The translations under genes were made by a program, and so were the position numbers. This document shows positions 35,306-45,101 of a stretch of 64,000 bases of DNA, in pieces. Within the stretch, counting starts at the first letter, position 1; each line of letters starts with the position of its first letter. Source of the DNA: Flexivirga endophytica (lineage in GTDB: Bacteria > Actinomycetota > Actinomycetes > Actinomycetales > Dermatophilaceae); the NCBI RefSeq assembly GCF_014640635.1, contig NZ_BMHI01000001.1:682001-746000 (forward strand), read 5' to 3'. Under the pieces are notes generated by a model, which saw nothing but the letters and a program-made list of their open reading frames with translations, ran no database searches and was not told the DNA's origin.

Positions 35306-36232
35306 TCAGGAACGACGGGATGCGTCGGTCGCCTGGTTGACCCGGCGGTCCGCTTGCACCTGCGGGTCGGACAGCATCCAGCGCACGCCTTTGGCTCCCG
35401 CCGTGCCGGCGCCGCGCAGCAGCGCCGCGCCACCGGGCAGTGTGCGGATGCCGAGCATCCGGCGCGCGTATGGCGGCAGCGTCCCGATCGCGCCCGCGAC
35501 CAGGCTGAGGTAGCCCGGGCGTGCTGCCATCGGCAGCGGCGGCTCCCACAGGATGAACCGCAGCGCCGACCGCGCCGCGGGTGTGCTCCGCAACTCCGGC
35601 CGGTATGACGCCAGGGCCTCCCGCAACTCCGTGACCGTCCGCGGGGCAGGGTCGAACCCGAGTTGCTCGGACACGGAGCCGATCTGGGCGACATACGTGT
35701 CCGCCTCGGCCTCGGTCAGGCTGCCGCCGCCGAACGCCCGGTAACACGTCAGGAAGCTGTCCGCCTCGGCTGCGTGCACCCACGCCAGCAGGTGCGGATC
35801 GTCGGCCCGGTAGTCGACACCCTCGAACGTCCCGTGCACCCGGCGGTGGATGCCGCGCACCCGCGCCAGCAGCCGCTGGGCGTCCGGGATGGTGCCGAAC
35901 GTCGTGGTGGAGATGAAGTTGCTGGTCTGCTGCAACCGGCCCCACGGGTCGTCGCGATAACTGGAGTGCTCGTCGACGCCGGCCATCGCCAGCGGATGCA
36001 ACGACTGCAGCAACAACGCGCGGATGCCCGCCACGAACATCGATGCGTCCAGATGCACCCGCCAGATCGGGTCCTCGGGGCTGAACCAGCGCTCACCCGC
36101 CTTGCCCCAGATGCCGTCGGCGCGACGCCGGGCATCCTCACCGGCCACCTTCTCGCGCAGTTGCACGGCCGCCCTGTGCCGCGCCGCGTCGCGCGCACGG
36201 CGCACCGGACCAGGCAGCACGAGCGACGTCAT
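35306..36232 (-). CDS. oxygenase MpaB family (DUF2236) protein
   Basis: This 308-residue helical protein is of the MpaB/latex-clearing-protein superfamily (haem-binding oxygenase-like). Family marks are LLLQSLHPLAMAGVDEHSSYRDDPWGRL and RVRGIHRRVHG, with LAWVHAAEADSFL carrying the conserved His. The substrate is unknown. ATG 36232 (MTSLVLPG) is preferred over the upstream ORF start. It converges on ftsY across the repeat. Confidence 0.85.
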   Translation of the reverse strand: MTSLVLPGPVRRARDAARHRAAVQLREKVAGEDARRRADGIWGKAGERWFSPEDPIWRVHLDASMFVAGIRALLLQSLHPLAMAGVDEHSSYRDDPWGRLQQTSNFISTTTFGTIPDAQRLLARVRGIHRRVHGTFEGVDYRADDPHLLAWVHAAEADSFLTCYRAFGGGSLTEAEADTYVAQIGSVSEQLGFDPAPRTVTELREALASYRPELRSTPAARSALRFILWEPPLPMAARPGYLSLVAGAIGTLPPYARRMLGIRTLPGGAALLRGAGTAGAKGVRWMLSDPQVQADRRVNQATDASRRS

Positions 36233-36299
36233 ACCGCCATTATGCGCGGGCCTTCCGCTCACGGTTCACGGTCGGCTGCGCGGAGTAGGGTCCGGGGCC

Positions 36300-36701
36300 G
36301 TGAGCAAATCGATCGAGCGCGGCGAGGCCCGCGCTCGCGCCATGATGACCGACCTCCTGCGACCCGGTGAGCAGATCGTGCTGGAGACGCGCGCGTTTAC
36401 CGGATTCGGTAACCGGGCCGCCGCACGACCGTTGCTGCTCGCGCTGACCGACCAGCGGTTGCTGGCCTGCGAAACCGTGAATCCCCGCTGGGCGAGTGGC
36501 TATGGCTGGGGGCGGATCCGGGACCTGCAGATCCGGAGGAAGTGGTGGTACGTCGACGTTTCGTTCCGCGTCGAGCTCGGCCGCGGCGAAGGACGCAGCA
36601 ATTTCGACCACATCTACAGCATCCGCAAGAAGGGCGCGGAGCCGTTCCTGGACGCGCTGCGATCCCGCTGGACGGCGCGCCATCCGGGCCGCGAAACCTG
36701 A
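36300..36701 (+). CDS. PH-like domain protein of unknown function
   Basis: This 133-residue protein has LRPGEQIVLETRAFTGFG, then LLLALTDQRLLACE and WGRIRDLQI. The pattern of short beta strands with a final helix (EPFLDALRSRW) is typical of small bacterial pleckstrin-homology-like domains. The residues that give PH proteins a ligand cannot be read off. GTG 36300 has TAGGGT at 36286-36291 and an 8-nt spacer. Confidence 0.6.
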   Translation: MSKSIERGEARARAMMTDLLRPGEQIVLETRAFTGFGNRAAARPLLLALTDQRLLACETVNPRWASGYGWGRIRDLQIRRKWWYVDVSFRVELGRGEGRSNFDHIYSIRKKGAEPFLDALRSRWTARHPGRET

Positions 36702-36785
36702 CGTTAACGCGATCGCGCGACACGCAACATAGCTGTAACACGGACGGGGTCCTGGCTGAAACCCTTCATTGACAGGGTCTTTCGC

Positions 36786-38515
<1,730 letters not shown>

Positions 38516-38529
38516 CCCACGAACATCTG

Positions 38530-38625
38530 CGCCGAGAGGACACCCTTTCATCGAAGGGACACCCGATTGCGCCCGATTTCGGCTGCAATCGGGTGTCCCC
38601 TCGGCGATCGAGTGTCCTCTCGGCG
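38530..38625. repeat. nested inverted repeat (family copy D), after glnK
   Basis: The outer arms 38530-38543 and 38612-38625 (CGCCGAGAGGACAC and its complement) are perfect, as are the 15-bp inner arms 38556-38570 and 38585-38599. It starts 14 nt past the glnK stop and ends 37 nt before glnD, so it separates the two genes. It is the best-preserved copy. Confidence 0.9.
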
Positions 38626-38662
38626 ATGGAGTGGGGCGTCGAGAGCGGAGCGTGTTGACACC

Positions 38663-40972
38663 ATGAGCGTTGATCAGGAGCGGCTGGATATGGCCGGGAC
38701 TCGCGACTTCACGACACCTGGCGCGGGCCAGCTTCGAAGGGCGCGGCTGGCGGCATACAACAAGGACCTGCTGGCGGATGTATGGCGGGCCGCCGCGGCG
38801 CCGGGCGACGGCGTCGCGCTGGCCGTCGTCGGCGGCATCGCACGTGCCGACAGCGGACCCTTGTCGGACTACGACGTCGTGCTGGTGCACGACGGCCGCC
38901 GGGACGGCGTGGCCGAATTCGCCGACCGGATCTGGTATCCGTTGTGGGACAAGGGGATCCGTCTCGACCACAGTCTGCGCACTCCGAAGGAGTGCCGGGC
39001 CGTCGCATCCGCGGACCTGACCGCCGCCGTCGGACTGCTCGACATCGACCTGGTCGCCGGCGACCCGCTGTTGGTGGCCCAGGTGCGGCAGGGGATCGCG
39101 CACGACTGGCGCTCCAACGCGCGCAAGCGGCTGCCGGAGCTGGTGGATTCGTTGCACACGCGGCACTCGCGGCACGGCGACCTGACCCACCAGCTCGAAC
39201 CGAGTCTCAAAGAGGCAGCGGGTGGCCTGCGGGACATGGCGGTGCTGCGAGCGCTGGCCGCGACCTGGCTGGCCGACCGGCCGCACGGGGCGGTGGACTC
39301 GGCATACGAGCGGTTGCTCGACGTGCGCGACGCACTGCACGTCGTGACCGGTCGTGGCCGCGACGGACTGGCTCGCCAGGACCAGGACGCCGTCTCCGCG
39401 TTGCTCGGTGAGCCGGACGCGGACAGCCTTCTCACTTCCGTGGTGCAAGCAGGTCGCACCATCTCCTACGCGCTGGAGGGCACGCTGCGGCGCGCCGGCC
39501 AGTCGCAGCGTGCCCGCACGCTGCGGACCGGTCCACGCCGGCCCGTGTTGCGACCGCTCGGCCACGGGCTCTACCTGCACGACGGCGAGATCGTGCTCGG
39601 CCAGCGCGAGCGGCACCGCCGCGGCGCACTGATGCTGCTACGGGCGGCGACCGCCGCGGCCCGACGCGAGGCGCCACTCGGGCCGACGACGGTGACCAAC
39701 CTGACCGAGCCGTTGCCGCAGCTCGCCGAGCCGTGGCCGGAGGAGATCCGGGAGGCGTTCGTCGACCTGCTGGCTGCCGGCACCGGCCTGGCGCATGTGT
39801 GGGAGACCCTCGACCTGACGGGCGTCATCGGCGCGTGGTTGCCCGAGTGGGCGCCGGTGCGCAGCCGGCCGCAGCGAAGTCCGGTGCACCGGCACACCGT
39901 CGACCGGCACCTGATCGAGACCGTCGTGCGCGCGACCGGGCTGCGCGATCGGGTCCAGCGACCCGACCTGCTGCTCGTCGCGGCGTTGCTGCACGACATC
40001 GGCAAGATCTCCGGGGTCTACGACCACGCCGTCGAAGGGGCGCCCGTGGCGGCCAACGTGGCTCGGCGGATGGGGTTCGCGGCCGACGACGTCGAGACCA
40101 TCCGGCTGCTGGTGCGCGAGCACCTGACCGTGGTGGAGCTGGCCACCCGACGTGACCCGGACGATCCGGCGACCGTCGCCGCGCTGCTCGACGCGGTCGG
40201 CGAACGCCCGGATGTGCTGGAGTTGCTGGTGGTGCTGACCGAGGCGGATGCCGTGGCGGCGGGACCGAAGGCGTGGACCTCCTGGCGGGCCGAGTTGGTG
40301 CATCGCCTGGCGCAGCACGGTCGTGCCGCGCTGGACGGGCGCTGTCCGCGCCACGTCGAGGACGCTGCCTCGCTCGCCGAGGAGATCCGTGCGCAGGTGG
40401 CGACCGGGACGCCATACGTGTCGATCACCACGACGGCTTCCGGCGCGACCGTCGAGATCGCCGACCGCGACCGGCCGGGGCTCTTCGCGGCTTGCGCGCG
40501 ACTCCTCGCGTCGTTCGGTATGACGGTGCGCTCCGCCCGCGTCCGCACGACCGACGGGATCGCGCACAACACCTGGCGGGTGGAAGCACCGCTGAGCGAT
40601 CTGCCCGACACCGAGCAGTTGGTGCGCCGGCTGCGCGAGGGGCCACCGCGCGATCGCCGTCGCCGGACCGGCCCGAGGCCCGCCGACGGGACGACCTCAC
40701 GCGCCATGGTGGTGCCCGCCGCCTCCGACGACGCCCTGGTCATCGAGGTACGCGCCCGGGACCGGGCCGGCCTCCTGGGGGACCTCGGGGAGACGTTCGC
40801 GGCGCACGGTCTCGCCATCCGATCAGCGCACGTCGCGACGTATGCCGGGCAGACACTTGACACGTTCTACGTCCAGACGCCGGACGACGAGCCCGCAACT
40901 CCGCCCGACGTGGCGCGGATCATCGCCGCACTGATCGACGCGTGTGATGGTGAGACGCCCGGCGCGGGATAG
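38663..40972 (+). CDS. glnD: [protein-PII] uridylyltransferase/uridylyl-removing enzyme
   Basis: This 769-residue enzyme modifies PII in response to glutamine. The nucleotidyltransferase site is GGIARADSGPLSDYDVVLVH, with Asp69 and Asp71. The HD domain has LLHDIGK at His444-Asp445. Two ACT domains follow, at about 588-655 and 690-765, the second starting VIEVRARDRAGLL. ATG 38663 is the first start after the repeat. In actinobacteria the homologue may adenylylate PII. Confidence 0.93.
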   Translation: MSVDQERLDMAGTRDFTTPGAGQLRRARLAAYNKDLLADVWRAAAAPGDGVALAVVGGIARADSGPLSDYDVVLVHDGRRDGVAEFADRIWYPLWDKGIRLDHSLRTPKECRAVASADLTAAVGLLDIDLVAGDPLLVAQVRQGIAHDWRSNARKRLPELVDSLHTRHSRHGDLTHQLEPSLKEAAGGLRDMAVLRALAATWLADRPHGAVDSAYERLLDVRDALHVVTGRGRDGLARQDQDAVSALLGEPDADSLLTSVVQAGRTISYALEGTLRRAGQSQRARTLRTGPRRPVLRPLGHGLYLHDGEIVLGQRERHRRGALMLLRAATAAARREAPLGPTTVTNLTEPLPQLAEPWPEEIREAFVDLLAAGTGLAHVWETLDLTGVIGAWLPEWAPVRSRPQRSPVHRHTVDRHLIETVVRATGLRDRVQRPDLLLVAALLHDIGKISGVYDHAVEGAPVAANVARRMGFAADDVETIRLLVREHLTVVELATRRDPDDPATVAALLDAVGERPDVLELLVVLTEADAVAAGPKAWTSWRAELVHRLAQHGRAALDGRCPRHVEDAASLAEEIRAQVATGTPYVSITTTASGATVEIADRDRPGLFAACARLLASFGMTVRSARVRTTDGIAHNTWRVEAPLSDLPDTEQLVRRLREGPPRDRRRRTGPRPADGTTSRAMVVPAASDDALVIEVRARDRAGLLGDLGETFAAHGLAIRSAHVATYAGQTLDTFYVQTPDDEPATPPDVARIIAALIDACDGETPGAG

Positions 40973-41187
40973 CTCCGTCCGCAGGACGGGCCAAAGGCAT
41001 TGGTGAACTGACGCGACGATGAGGAATGAATCGTTGGGTCAGCGCTCCGTCCGCAGGACGGGCCAAAGGCATTGGTGAACTGACGCGACGATGAGGAATG
41101 AATCGTTGGGTCAGCGCTCCGTCCGCAGGACGGGCCAAAGGCATTGGTGAACTGACGCGACGATGAGGAACGAATCGTCACGTCAGT
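40972..41187. repeat. 72-bp tandem repeat, three copies, between glnD and ffh
   Basis: Units begin at 40972, 41044 and 41116. The first two are identical over their length, and the third differs only in its last 20 bp. Each unit holds two stem-loops: CCGTCC-GCA-GGACGG, and a 13-bp imperfect stem starting CTGACGCGACGAT. The first unit starts at the last base of the glnD stop. The third runs into the ffh -10 box. Confidence 0.95.
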
Positions 41188-41193
41188 TAACCT
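41188..41193 (+). promoter_or_regulatory. -10 box of a leaderless ffh promoter
   Basis: TAACCT is followed by 7 nt and then the GTG start at 41201. No Shine-Dalgarno sequence lies between. The 72-bp repeat array ends immediately upstream, so the -35 region lies in repeat DNA. Confidence 0.55.
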
Positions 41194-41200
41194 TGCCTGC

Positions 41201-42808
41201 GTGTTCAACAGCCTGTCCGACCGCCTGACGTCGACCTTCAAGAACCTCCGGGGCAAGGGTCGTCTCTCCGAGTCCGATATCAACGCGACCATCCGCGACA
41301 TCCGCCTCGCACTGATCGATGCCGACGTCGCGACACCCGTGGTGCGCGAGTTCACCGGACGTATCCGGGAGCGAGCCCTCGGCGCCGAGGTGAGCGCTGC
41401 GCTCAACCCGGGTCAGCAGGTCGTCAAGATCGTCAACGAGGAGCTCGTCGAGGTCCTCGGCGGCAAGACCCGCGAGCTGCAGATGGCCAAGCGGCCGCCG
41501 ACCGTCATCATGCTGGCCGGCCTGCAGGGTTCCGGTAAGACAACCTTCGCCGGCAAGCTGGCGCGGCACCTGCGTGACAAGGGCCACTTCCCGGTGCTGG
41601 TCGCCGCAGACCTGCAGCGACCCAACGCAGTCACCCAGTTGGAGGTCGTTGCCGAACGCGCCGGTGTGCCGTGCTTCGCACCCGAGCGGGGCAACGAGGG
41701 CGGGCATGACGCCGCGACCGGCGAGGGCACCCAGTCGTATGGCGACCCGGTGTGGGTCGCCCAGGCCGGTGTCGGCCAGGCCAAGGTGCGTCAGTACGAC
41801 GTCGTCATCGTCGACACCGCAGGTCGGCTCGCGGTCGACGAGAACCTGATGAAGCAAGCGGGCGACATCCGTGAGGCGATCCAGCCCGACGAGGTCCTCT
41901 TCGTCATCGACGCGATGATCGGTCAGGCCGCGATCGAGACCGCGCTCGCGTTCCAGCAGGGCGTCGACTTCACCGGTGTGGTGCTCTCCAAGCTCGACGG
42001 TGACGCCCGCGGTGGTGCGGCGCTGTCGGTGGCTTCGGTGACCGGCCGCCCGATCATGTACTCCTCGATCGGTGAGCAGACCAAGGACATCGAGGTCTTC
42101 CATCCTGACCGGATGGCGTCGCGCATCCTCGACATGGGCGACATCCTCACCCTGATCGAGCAGGCCGAGAAGGCCTTCGACCGTGACCAGGCCGCCGCGA
42201 TGGCGCGCAAGTTCATGGACGAGGAGGATTTCACCTTCGAGGACTTCCTGCAGCAGATGCAGGCCATCAAGAAGATGGGCAACCTCAAGGCCCTGATGGG
42301 CATGATGCCCGGTATGTCGGGCATGAAGGACCAGCTCAACGCGCTCGACGAGAAGGAGTTCGACCGCGTCGAGGCGATGGTGCGCTCGATGACGCCCTTC
42401 GAGCGCACCCATCCCAAGCAGATCAACGGCTCCCGCCGCGCCCGCATCGCCGGAGGTGCCGGCACGACCGTCTCCGAGGTCAACCAGCTGCTGGAGCGGT
42501 TCGGGCAGGCGCAGAAGATGATGCGGCAGATGCGTCGCGGCGGCGGCATGCCCGGTATGCCGGGGATGCCCGGTGTCGGCGCTGGTGCGGGCAAGCGTGG
42601 GAAGCAGGTCAAGAAGAAGAAGGGCAAGAGCGGCAACCCCGCCAAGCGCGCCCAGCAGGAGCAGGCGGCGGCCAGTAAGGCAAGCGAAGCGCGCGACAAG
42701 GCGGTGGGCGGCGCGTTCGGTCAGCAGGAGGAGGAGCAGGACTTCTCGAATCTGAAGCTGCCCAAGGGTTTCGAGAAGTTCCTCGGCCCGGGGGCCGACA
42801 AGGACTGA
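41201..42808 (+). CDS. ffh: signal recognition particle protein Ffh (SRP54)
   Basis: This 535-residue GTPase binds signal peptides and 4.5S RNA. The N domain is followed by the G domain, with GLQGSGKT at 107-114, DTAGR and SKLDGDARGG. The Met-rich M domain has MGMMPGMSG and MRRGGGMPGMPGMPG. A basic/acidic C-terminal tail ends FEKFLGPGADKD. The last 13 codons including the stop are the attachment site of the integrated element; insertion leaves the protein intact. Confidence 0.97.
   Translation: MFNSLSDRLTSTFKNLRGKGRLSESDINATIRDIRLALIDADVATPVVREFTGRIRERALGAEVSAALNPGQQVVKIVNEELVEVLGGKTRELQMAKRPPTVIMLAGLQGSGKTTFAGKLARHLRDKGHFPVLVAADLQRPNAVTQLEVVAERAGVPCFAPERGNEGGHDAATGEGTQSYGDPVWVAQAGVGQAKVRQYDVVIVDTAGRLAVDENLMKQAGDIREAIQPDEVLFVIDAMIGQAAIETALAFQQGVDFTGVVLSKLDGDARGGAALSVASVTGRPIMYSSIGEQTKDIEVFHPDRMASRILDMGDILTLIEQAEKAFDRDQAAAMARKFMDEEDFTFEDFLQQMQAIKKMGNLKALMGMMPGMSGMKDQLNALDEKEFDRVEAMVRSMTPFERTHPKQINGSRRARIAGGAGTTVSEVNQLLERFGQAQKMMRQMRRGGGMPGMPGMPGVGAGAGKRGKQVKKKKGKSGNPAKRAQQEQAAASKASEARDKAVGGAFGQQEEEQDFSNLKLPKGFEKFLGPGADKD
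42770..42808. other. attL (39 bp, end of ffh)
   Basis: This repeat is identical to 52425-52463 and comprises the last 13 codons of ffh including TGA 42806-42808. Directly after it comes a GTAAGCCCTTAC palindrome (about 42837-42848) and the integrase promoter, as expected for integrase binding sites. Confidence 0.93.
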
Positions 42809-42893
42809 GCAGATAACCGCGTCATTCCAAGGGTTGTAAGCCCTTACGAGAAGACACCGTAGCACGCACAGCGCACCTAATGAAGAAATTGGG

Positions 42894-42899
42894 TACGAT
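42894..42899 (+). promoter_or_regulatory. -10 box of the integrase gene
   Basis: TACGAT is separated by 6 nt from GTG 42906, indicating a leaderless integrase transcript starting within the att-proximal region. Confidence 0.5.
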
Positions 42900-42905
42900 G
42901 AACAT

Positions 42906-43856
42906 GTGCCGAAGCCACCAGCAGACCCCGCGCTGACGCTCGAGGACGCCTCCGAGCTGGTCGACGACTGGCTGGTGCACCTGCGTGGCGCCCGCAAATC
43001 GGACGGAACGCTGGTGACCTACGAACGCGGAGTGCGGCAGTTCCTCGCGTTCTGCGCGGCGCACGGTCATGTCGACCCGATCAACCGTCGTTCGGTTGAT
43101 GCCTGGCTGGCGCACCTGCGCGACGAGCAGAAGATGCAGGGATATACGGCGCGATCCCGTCTGACGGCAGTGCGGCAGTTCGCCAAGTGGCTGCTGGCCG
43201 AGCACGAGATCGAGATCAATCCGCTGGTGGACATGACACAGCCAGCGGTCGACGAGAAGCTGATCGAGCCGTTCACCTCCGAGCAGATCCACGCGTTGCT
43301 CAAGACCTGCCAGTCGCCGAAGGGCGCGACCCCGGAACGGGTCTACGTCGACACCCGAGACGCCGCGATCATCCGTGTGCTGGCTGAGACTGGAATGCGC
43401 GCCGGCGAACTCGTCGAGCTGGTCATCGACGACGTGCATTGGAAGGACGCCGACCCGTATTTGCTGATCCGACGTACCAAGACCCGTCGCGGTCGTTCGG
43501 TGCCACTGTCAGCGAACACGGCCGAGGCGCTGAGTCGATACATGCGCGCACGCCGGAAACTGAAACATCATGATTCTGAAAGGTTTTGGCTGGCTGCCCG
43601 TGGTGGCCCGCTGCAGTACGCAGGTCTGTATGACGCTCTGGTGAAGCACGCGAAGGAAGCCGGGATCACGGATATGCACCCACATCGGTTCCGGCATACG
43701 GCGGCGCACCGCTGGCTATCCAAGGGTGGCTCTGAGGGTGGGCTGATGTCGGTTGCTGGCTGGCAGTCGCCGCAGATGGTCATGCGGTACACGCGGGCGC
43801 AGGCATCGGCGCGGGCCGCGGAAGAGTCCAAGCGGCTGAACCTGGGGGAACTGTGA
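42906..43856 (+). CDS. int: tyrosine recombinase/integrase
   Basis: This 316-residue site-specific recombinase has an N-terminal SAM-like core-binding domain (about residues 15-105) and a catalytic domain with Arg165 (TGMRAGEL), HPHRFRHT (His260, Arg263), Trp286 in the His/Trp position, and nucleophile Tyr295 (MRYTRA). It should recombine attP with the ffh 3' end. It transcribes away from attL. The start GTG 42906 fits the -10 box at 42894. Confidence 0.94.
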   Translation: MPKPPADPALTLEDASELVDDWLVHLRGARKSDGTLVTYERGVRQFLAFCAAHGHVDPINRRSVDAWLAHLRDEQKMQGYTARSRLTAVRQFAKWLLAEHEIEINPLVDMTQPAVDEKLIEPFTSEQIHALLKTCQSPKGATPERVYVDTRDAAIIRVLAETGMRAGELVELVIDDVHWKDADPYLLIRRTKTRRGRSVPLSANTAEALSRYMRARRKLKHHDSERFWLAARGGPLQYAGLYDALVKHAKEAGITDMHPHRFRHTAAHRWLSKGGSEGGLMSVAGWQSPQMVMRYTRAQASARAAEESKRLNLGEL

Positions 43857-43957
43857 GCGACATGCCGCGGATTGCACGCACACCGCAAAACAACTACACT
43901 TAGGCACTAGTTGGGCAGAGCGCGCCCAAAATCAGATCCGGCTGATCGTCGACCACC

Positions 43958-43987
43958 AAAAAACCCCTGGAATTCCAGGGGTTTTTT
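43958..43987. terminator. bidirectional Rho-independent terminator after int
   Basis: AAAAAACCCCTGG (43958-43970) and CCAGGGGTTTTTT (43975-43987) form a perfect 13-bp stem with loop AATT, T-tracts on both strands. It isolates the integrase transcript from the downstream genes. The 43857-44042 gap otherwise holds nothing convincing. Confidence 0.95.
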
Positions 43988-44042
43988 CAATTCAAGTATT
44001 CGGCAGCTTGCGCGCAAGCGTCACACCTGTCACGCTTGCGGG

Positions 44043-44426
44043 ATGGATGAGTACGTAGCCACAACCGAGGCCGCAAAGCGTTCCGGCATCCCCGCGGCAA
44101 CGCTGCGGCAGTGGGTGAAGCGTGGAATCCTCATCCCGGCTCACACCACGGCCCGCGGTCATTGGTTCGACATGGATCGCGTGTTTGATGCCAAGCACCG
44201 CATCTCTCACAACAACGCGAAATACTGGCCCATGCGGCAAGTGGACATCGGTTCACGTGACCTTGACGCGCTCATTACCGGACCCGAGGCCGCTCGACTG
44301 TACGGTCTGTCACCCTCAACGGTTCGCATGTGGGTGAAGCGTGGACACGTGACGCCCGCCAAGCCTGGCCCGCGCCCGTTGTTTCGCGTGCAAGACATCT
44401 TGAGAGCGGCCCACCGCAAGCGCTAA
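44043..44426 (+). CDS. double-HTH (AlpA/excisionase-like) DNA-binding protein
   Basis: This 127-residue protein is made of two MerR-type helix-turn-helix units. The first is residues about 6-48 (TTEAAKRSGIPAATLRQW, VKRGILIP). The second is about 78-120 (TGPEAARLYGLSPSTVRMW, VKRGHVTP). The two are clearly internal repeats. Excisionases and AlpA-type activators usually have one such unit. It sits next to int in the satellite, so excision control or activation of the replication genes is likely. Start ATG 44043. Confidence 0.75.
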   Translation: MDEYVATTEAAKRSGIPAATLRQWVKRGILIPAHTTARGHWFDMDRVFDAKHRISHNNAKYWPMRQVDIGSRDLDALITGPEAARLYGLSPSTVRMWVKRGHVTPAKPGPRPLFRVQDILRAAHRKR

Positions 44427-44462
44427 CGGCCAGCGCGCGACCTGACCGCGCCCCACCATCTA

Positions 44463-44490
44463 GCCCCGGCAATCTGACCGGGGCATTTTC
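44463..44490 (+). terminator. Rho-independent terminator after the double-HTH gene
   Basis: The stem GCCCCGG (44463-44469) with CCGGGGC (44478-44484) is followed by ATTTTC. It lies 37 nt past the stop. Confidence 0.8.
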
Positions 44491-44589
44491 ATGCCCAGGG
44501 CCACCGTGCCCGACGGGAGGTTAACCATGCCTCCCTAGCAGAACTCTGCCCAATTTCGGCCAGCAGTCGTCACACAATCTCAGACCTTC

Positions 44590-44622
44590 AACCCGGGAAC
44601 GCTTCACGCGGCCCGGGTTTTT
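44590..44622 (+). terminator. hairpin with T-tract upstream of the small-protein operon
   Basis: AACCCGGG (44590-44597) pairs with CCCGGGTT (44612-44619) and is followed by TTT. It lies just upstream of the ATG at 44647. It may be an attenuator in the leader or the end of an upstream transcript; a promoter for the replication operon should lie between 44490 and 44590 or after this hairpin. Confidence 0.65.
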
Positions 44623-44646
44623 CTATGCCCGAAATCAGGAGCAGAC

Positions 44647-44937
44647 ATGGCTATGACAGCCTCCGAGCGCAAACTCTCCGCCCAACTCGCCGCAGAAATG
44701 TCCTGGGCGAACACCGACGATCGAGCCGCCCGCACCAGCAATGCACGTCGCGCAATGGACCAGAAGTTCCTCGACCAAGCCGGCGGCGATCCCGTCCGCG
44801 CCGAGCACCTGCGGCGCGCCCACTACAAGCGGCTAGCACTCAAGTCGGCGATCAGCCGACGCCGTGCCAAGGAAGCCACCGCCGCGGCAGTAGCTGCCGA
44901 GGCCGAACTCGATGAGTTGGGTGGTGGTGCAGCATGA
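44647..44937 (+). CDS. small phage-type protein, Ala/Arg-rich helical
   Basis: This 96-residue protein is largely alpha-helical, with many Ala, Glu and Arg residues and an acidic C-terminus (AEAELDELGGGAA). It resembles small proteins of unknown function that precede replication genes in actinophages. RBS CAGGAG lies upstream of ATG 44647. Its stop overlaps the next ATG (ATGA): the start of a tightly coupled chain. Confidence 0.65.
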   Translation: MAMTASERKLSAQLAAEMSWANTDDRAARTSNARRAMDQKFLDQAGGDPVRAEHLRRAHYKRLALKSAISRRRAKEATAAAVAAEAELDELGGGAA

Positions 44938-45101
44938 GCACATTCCGCGATGACCCCGAGTGGCAAGCGCAACGGCGTGTGCTGGTGGCCGAAAAGCGCC
45001 ACGACGAAACGGCATCAAGCGCGTTCGTTCGCCGACTAGAAGCGATCTACGACATGGAGCGGATCGAAGTTTCCCACGTGGCGGGCGGTGCCAGCGCGTG
45101 A
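44934..45101 (+). CDS. 55-residue protein of the satellite replication operon
   Basis: The protein starts MSTFRDDPEWQAQRR and ends HVAGGASA. It is a charged, helical small protein without cysteines. It overlaps the preceding stop and the following start (GTGA at 45098), so both joins are translationally coupled, which supports it being real. Function is unknown. Confidence 0.6.
   Translation: MSTFRDDPEWQAQRRVLVAEKRHDETASSAFVRRLEAIYDMERIEVSHVAGGASA

Noticed and set aside
36702-36785. Possible GlnR/AmtR box upstream of amtB
   Set aside because: GTAAC and GAAAC words are present but their spacing and order do not fit the gTnAC-N6-GaAAC consensus, so I did not annotate an operator.
40972-41187. 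CRISPR array
   Set aside because: The repeats are 72 bp, directly adjacent, with no unique spacers and no cas genes.
42770-42848. tRNA gene at the integration site
   Set aside because: The repeat is the 3' end of ffh. No cloverleaf can be drawn here or elsewhere in the window.
43853-43903. 16-codon ORF coupled to the integrase stop (GTGA)
   Set aside because: It is too short and has no recognisable feature; overlap alone is weak support.
44590-44646. Riboswitch before the small-protein operon
   Set aside because: Only a simple hairpin with a T-tract is visible; no conserved aptamer features.
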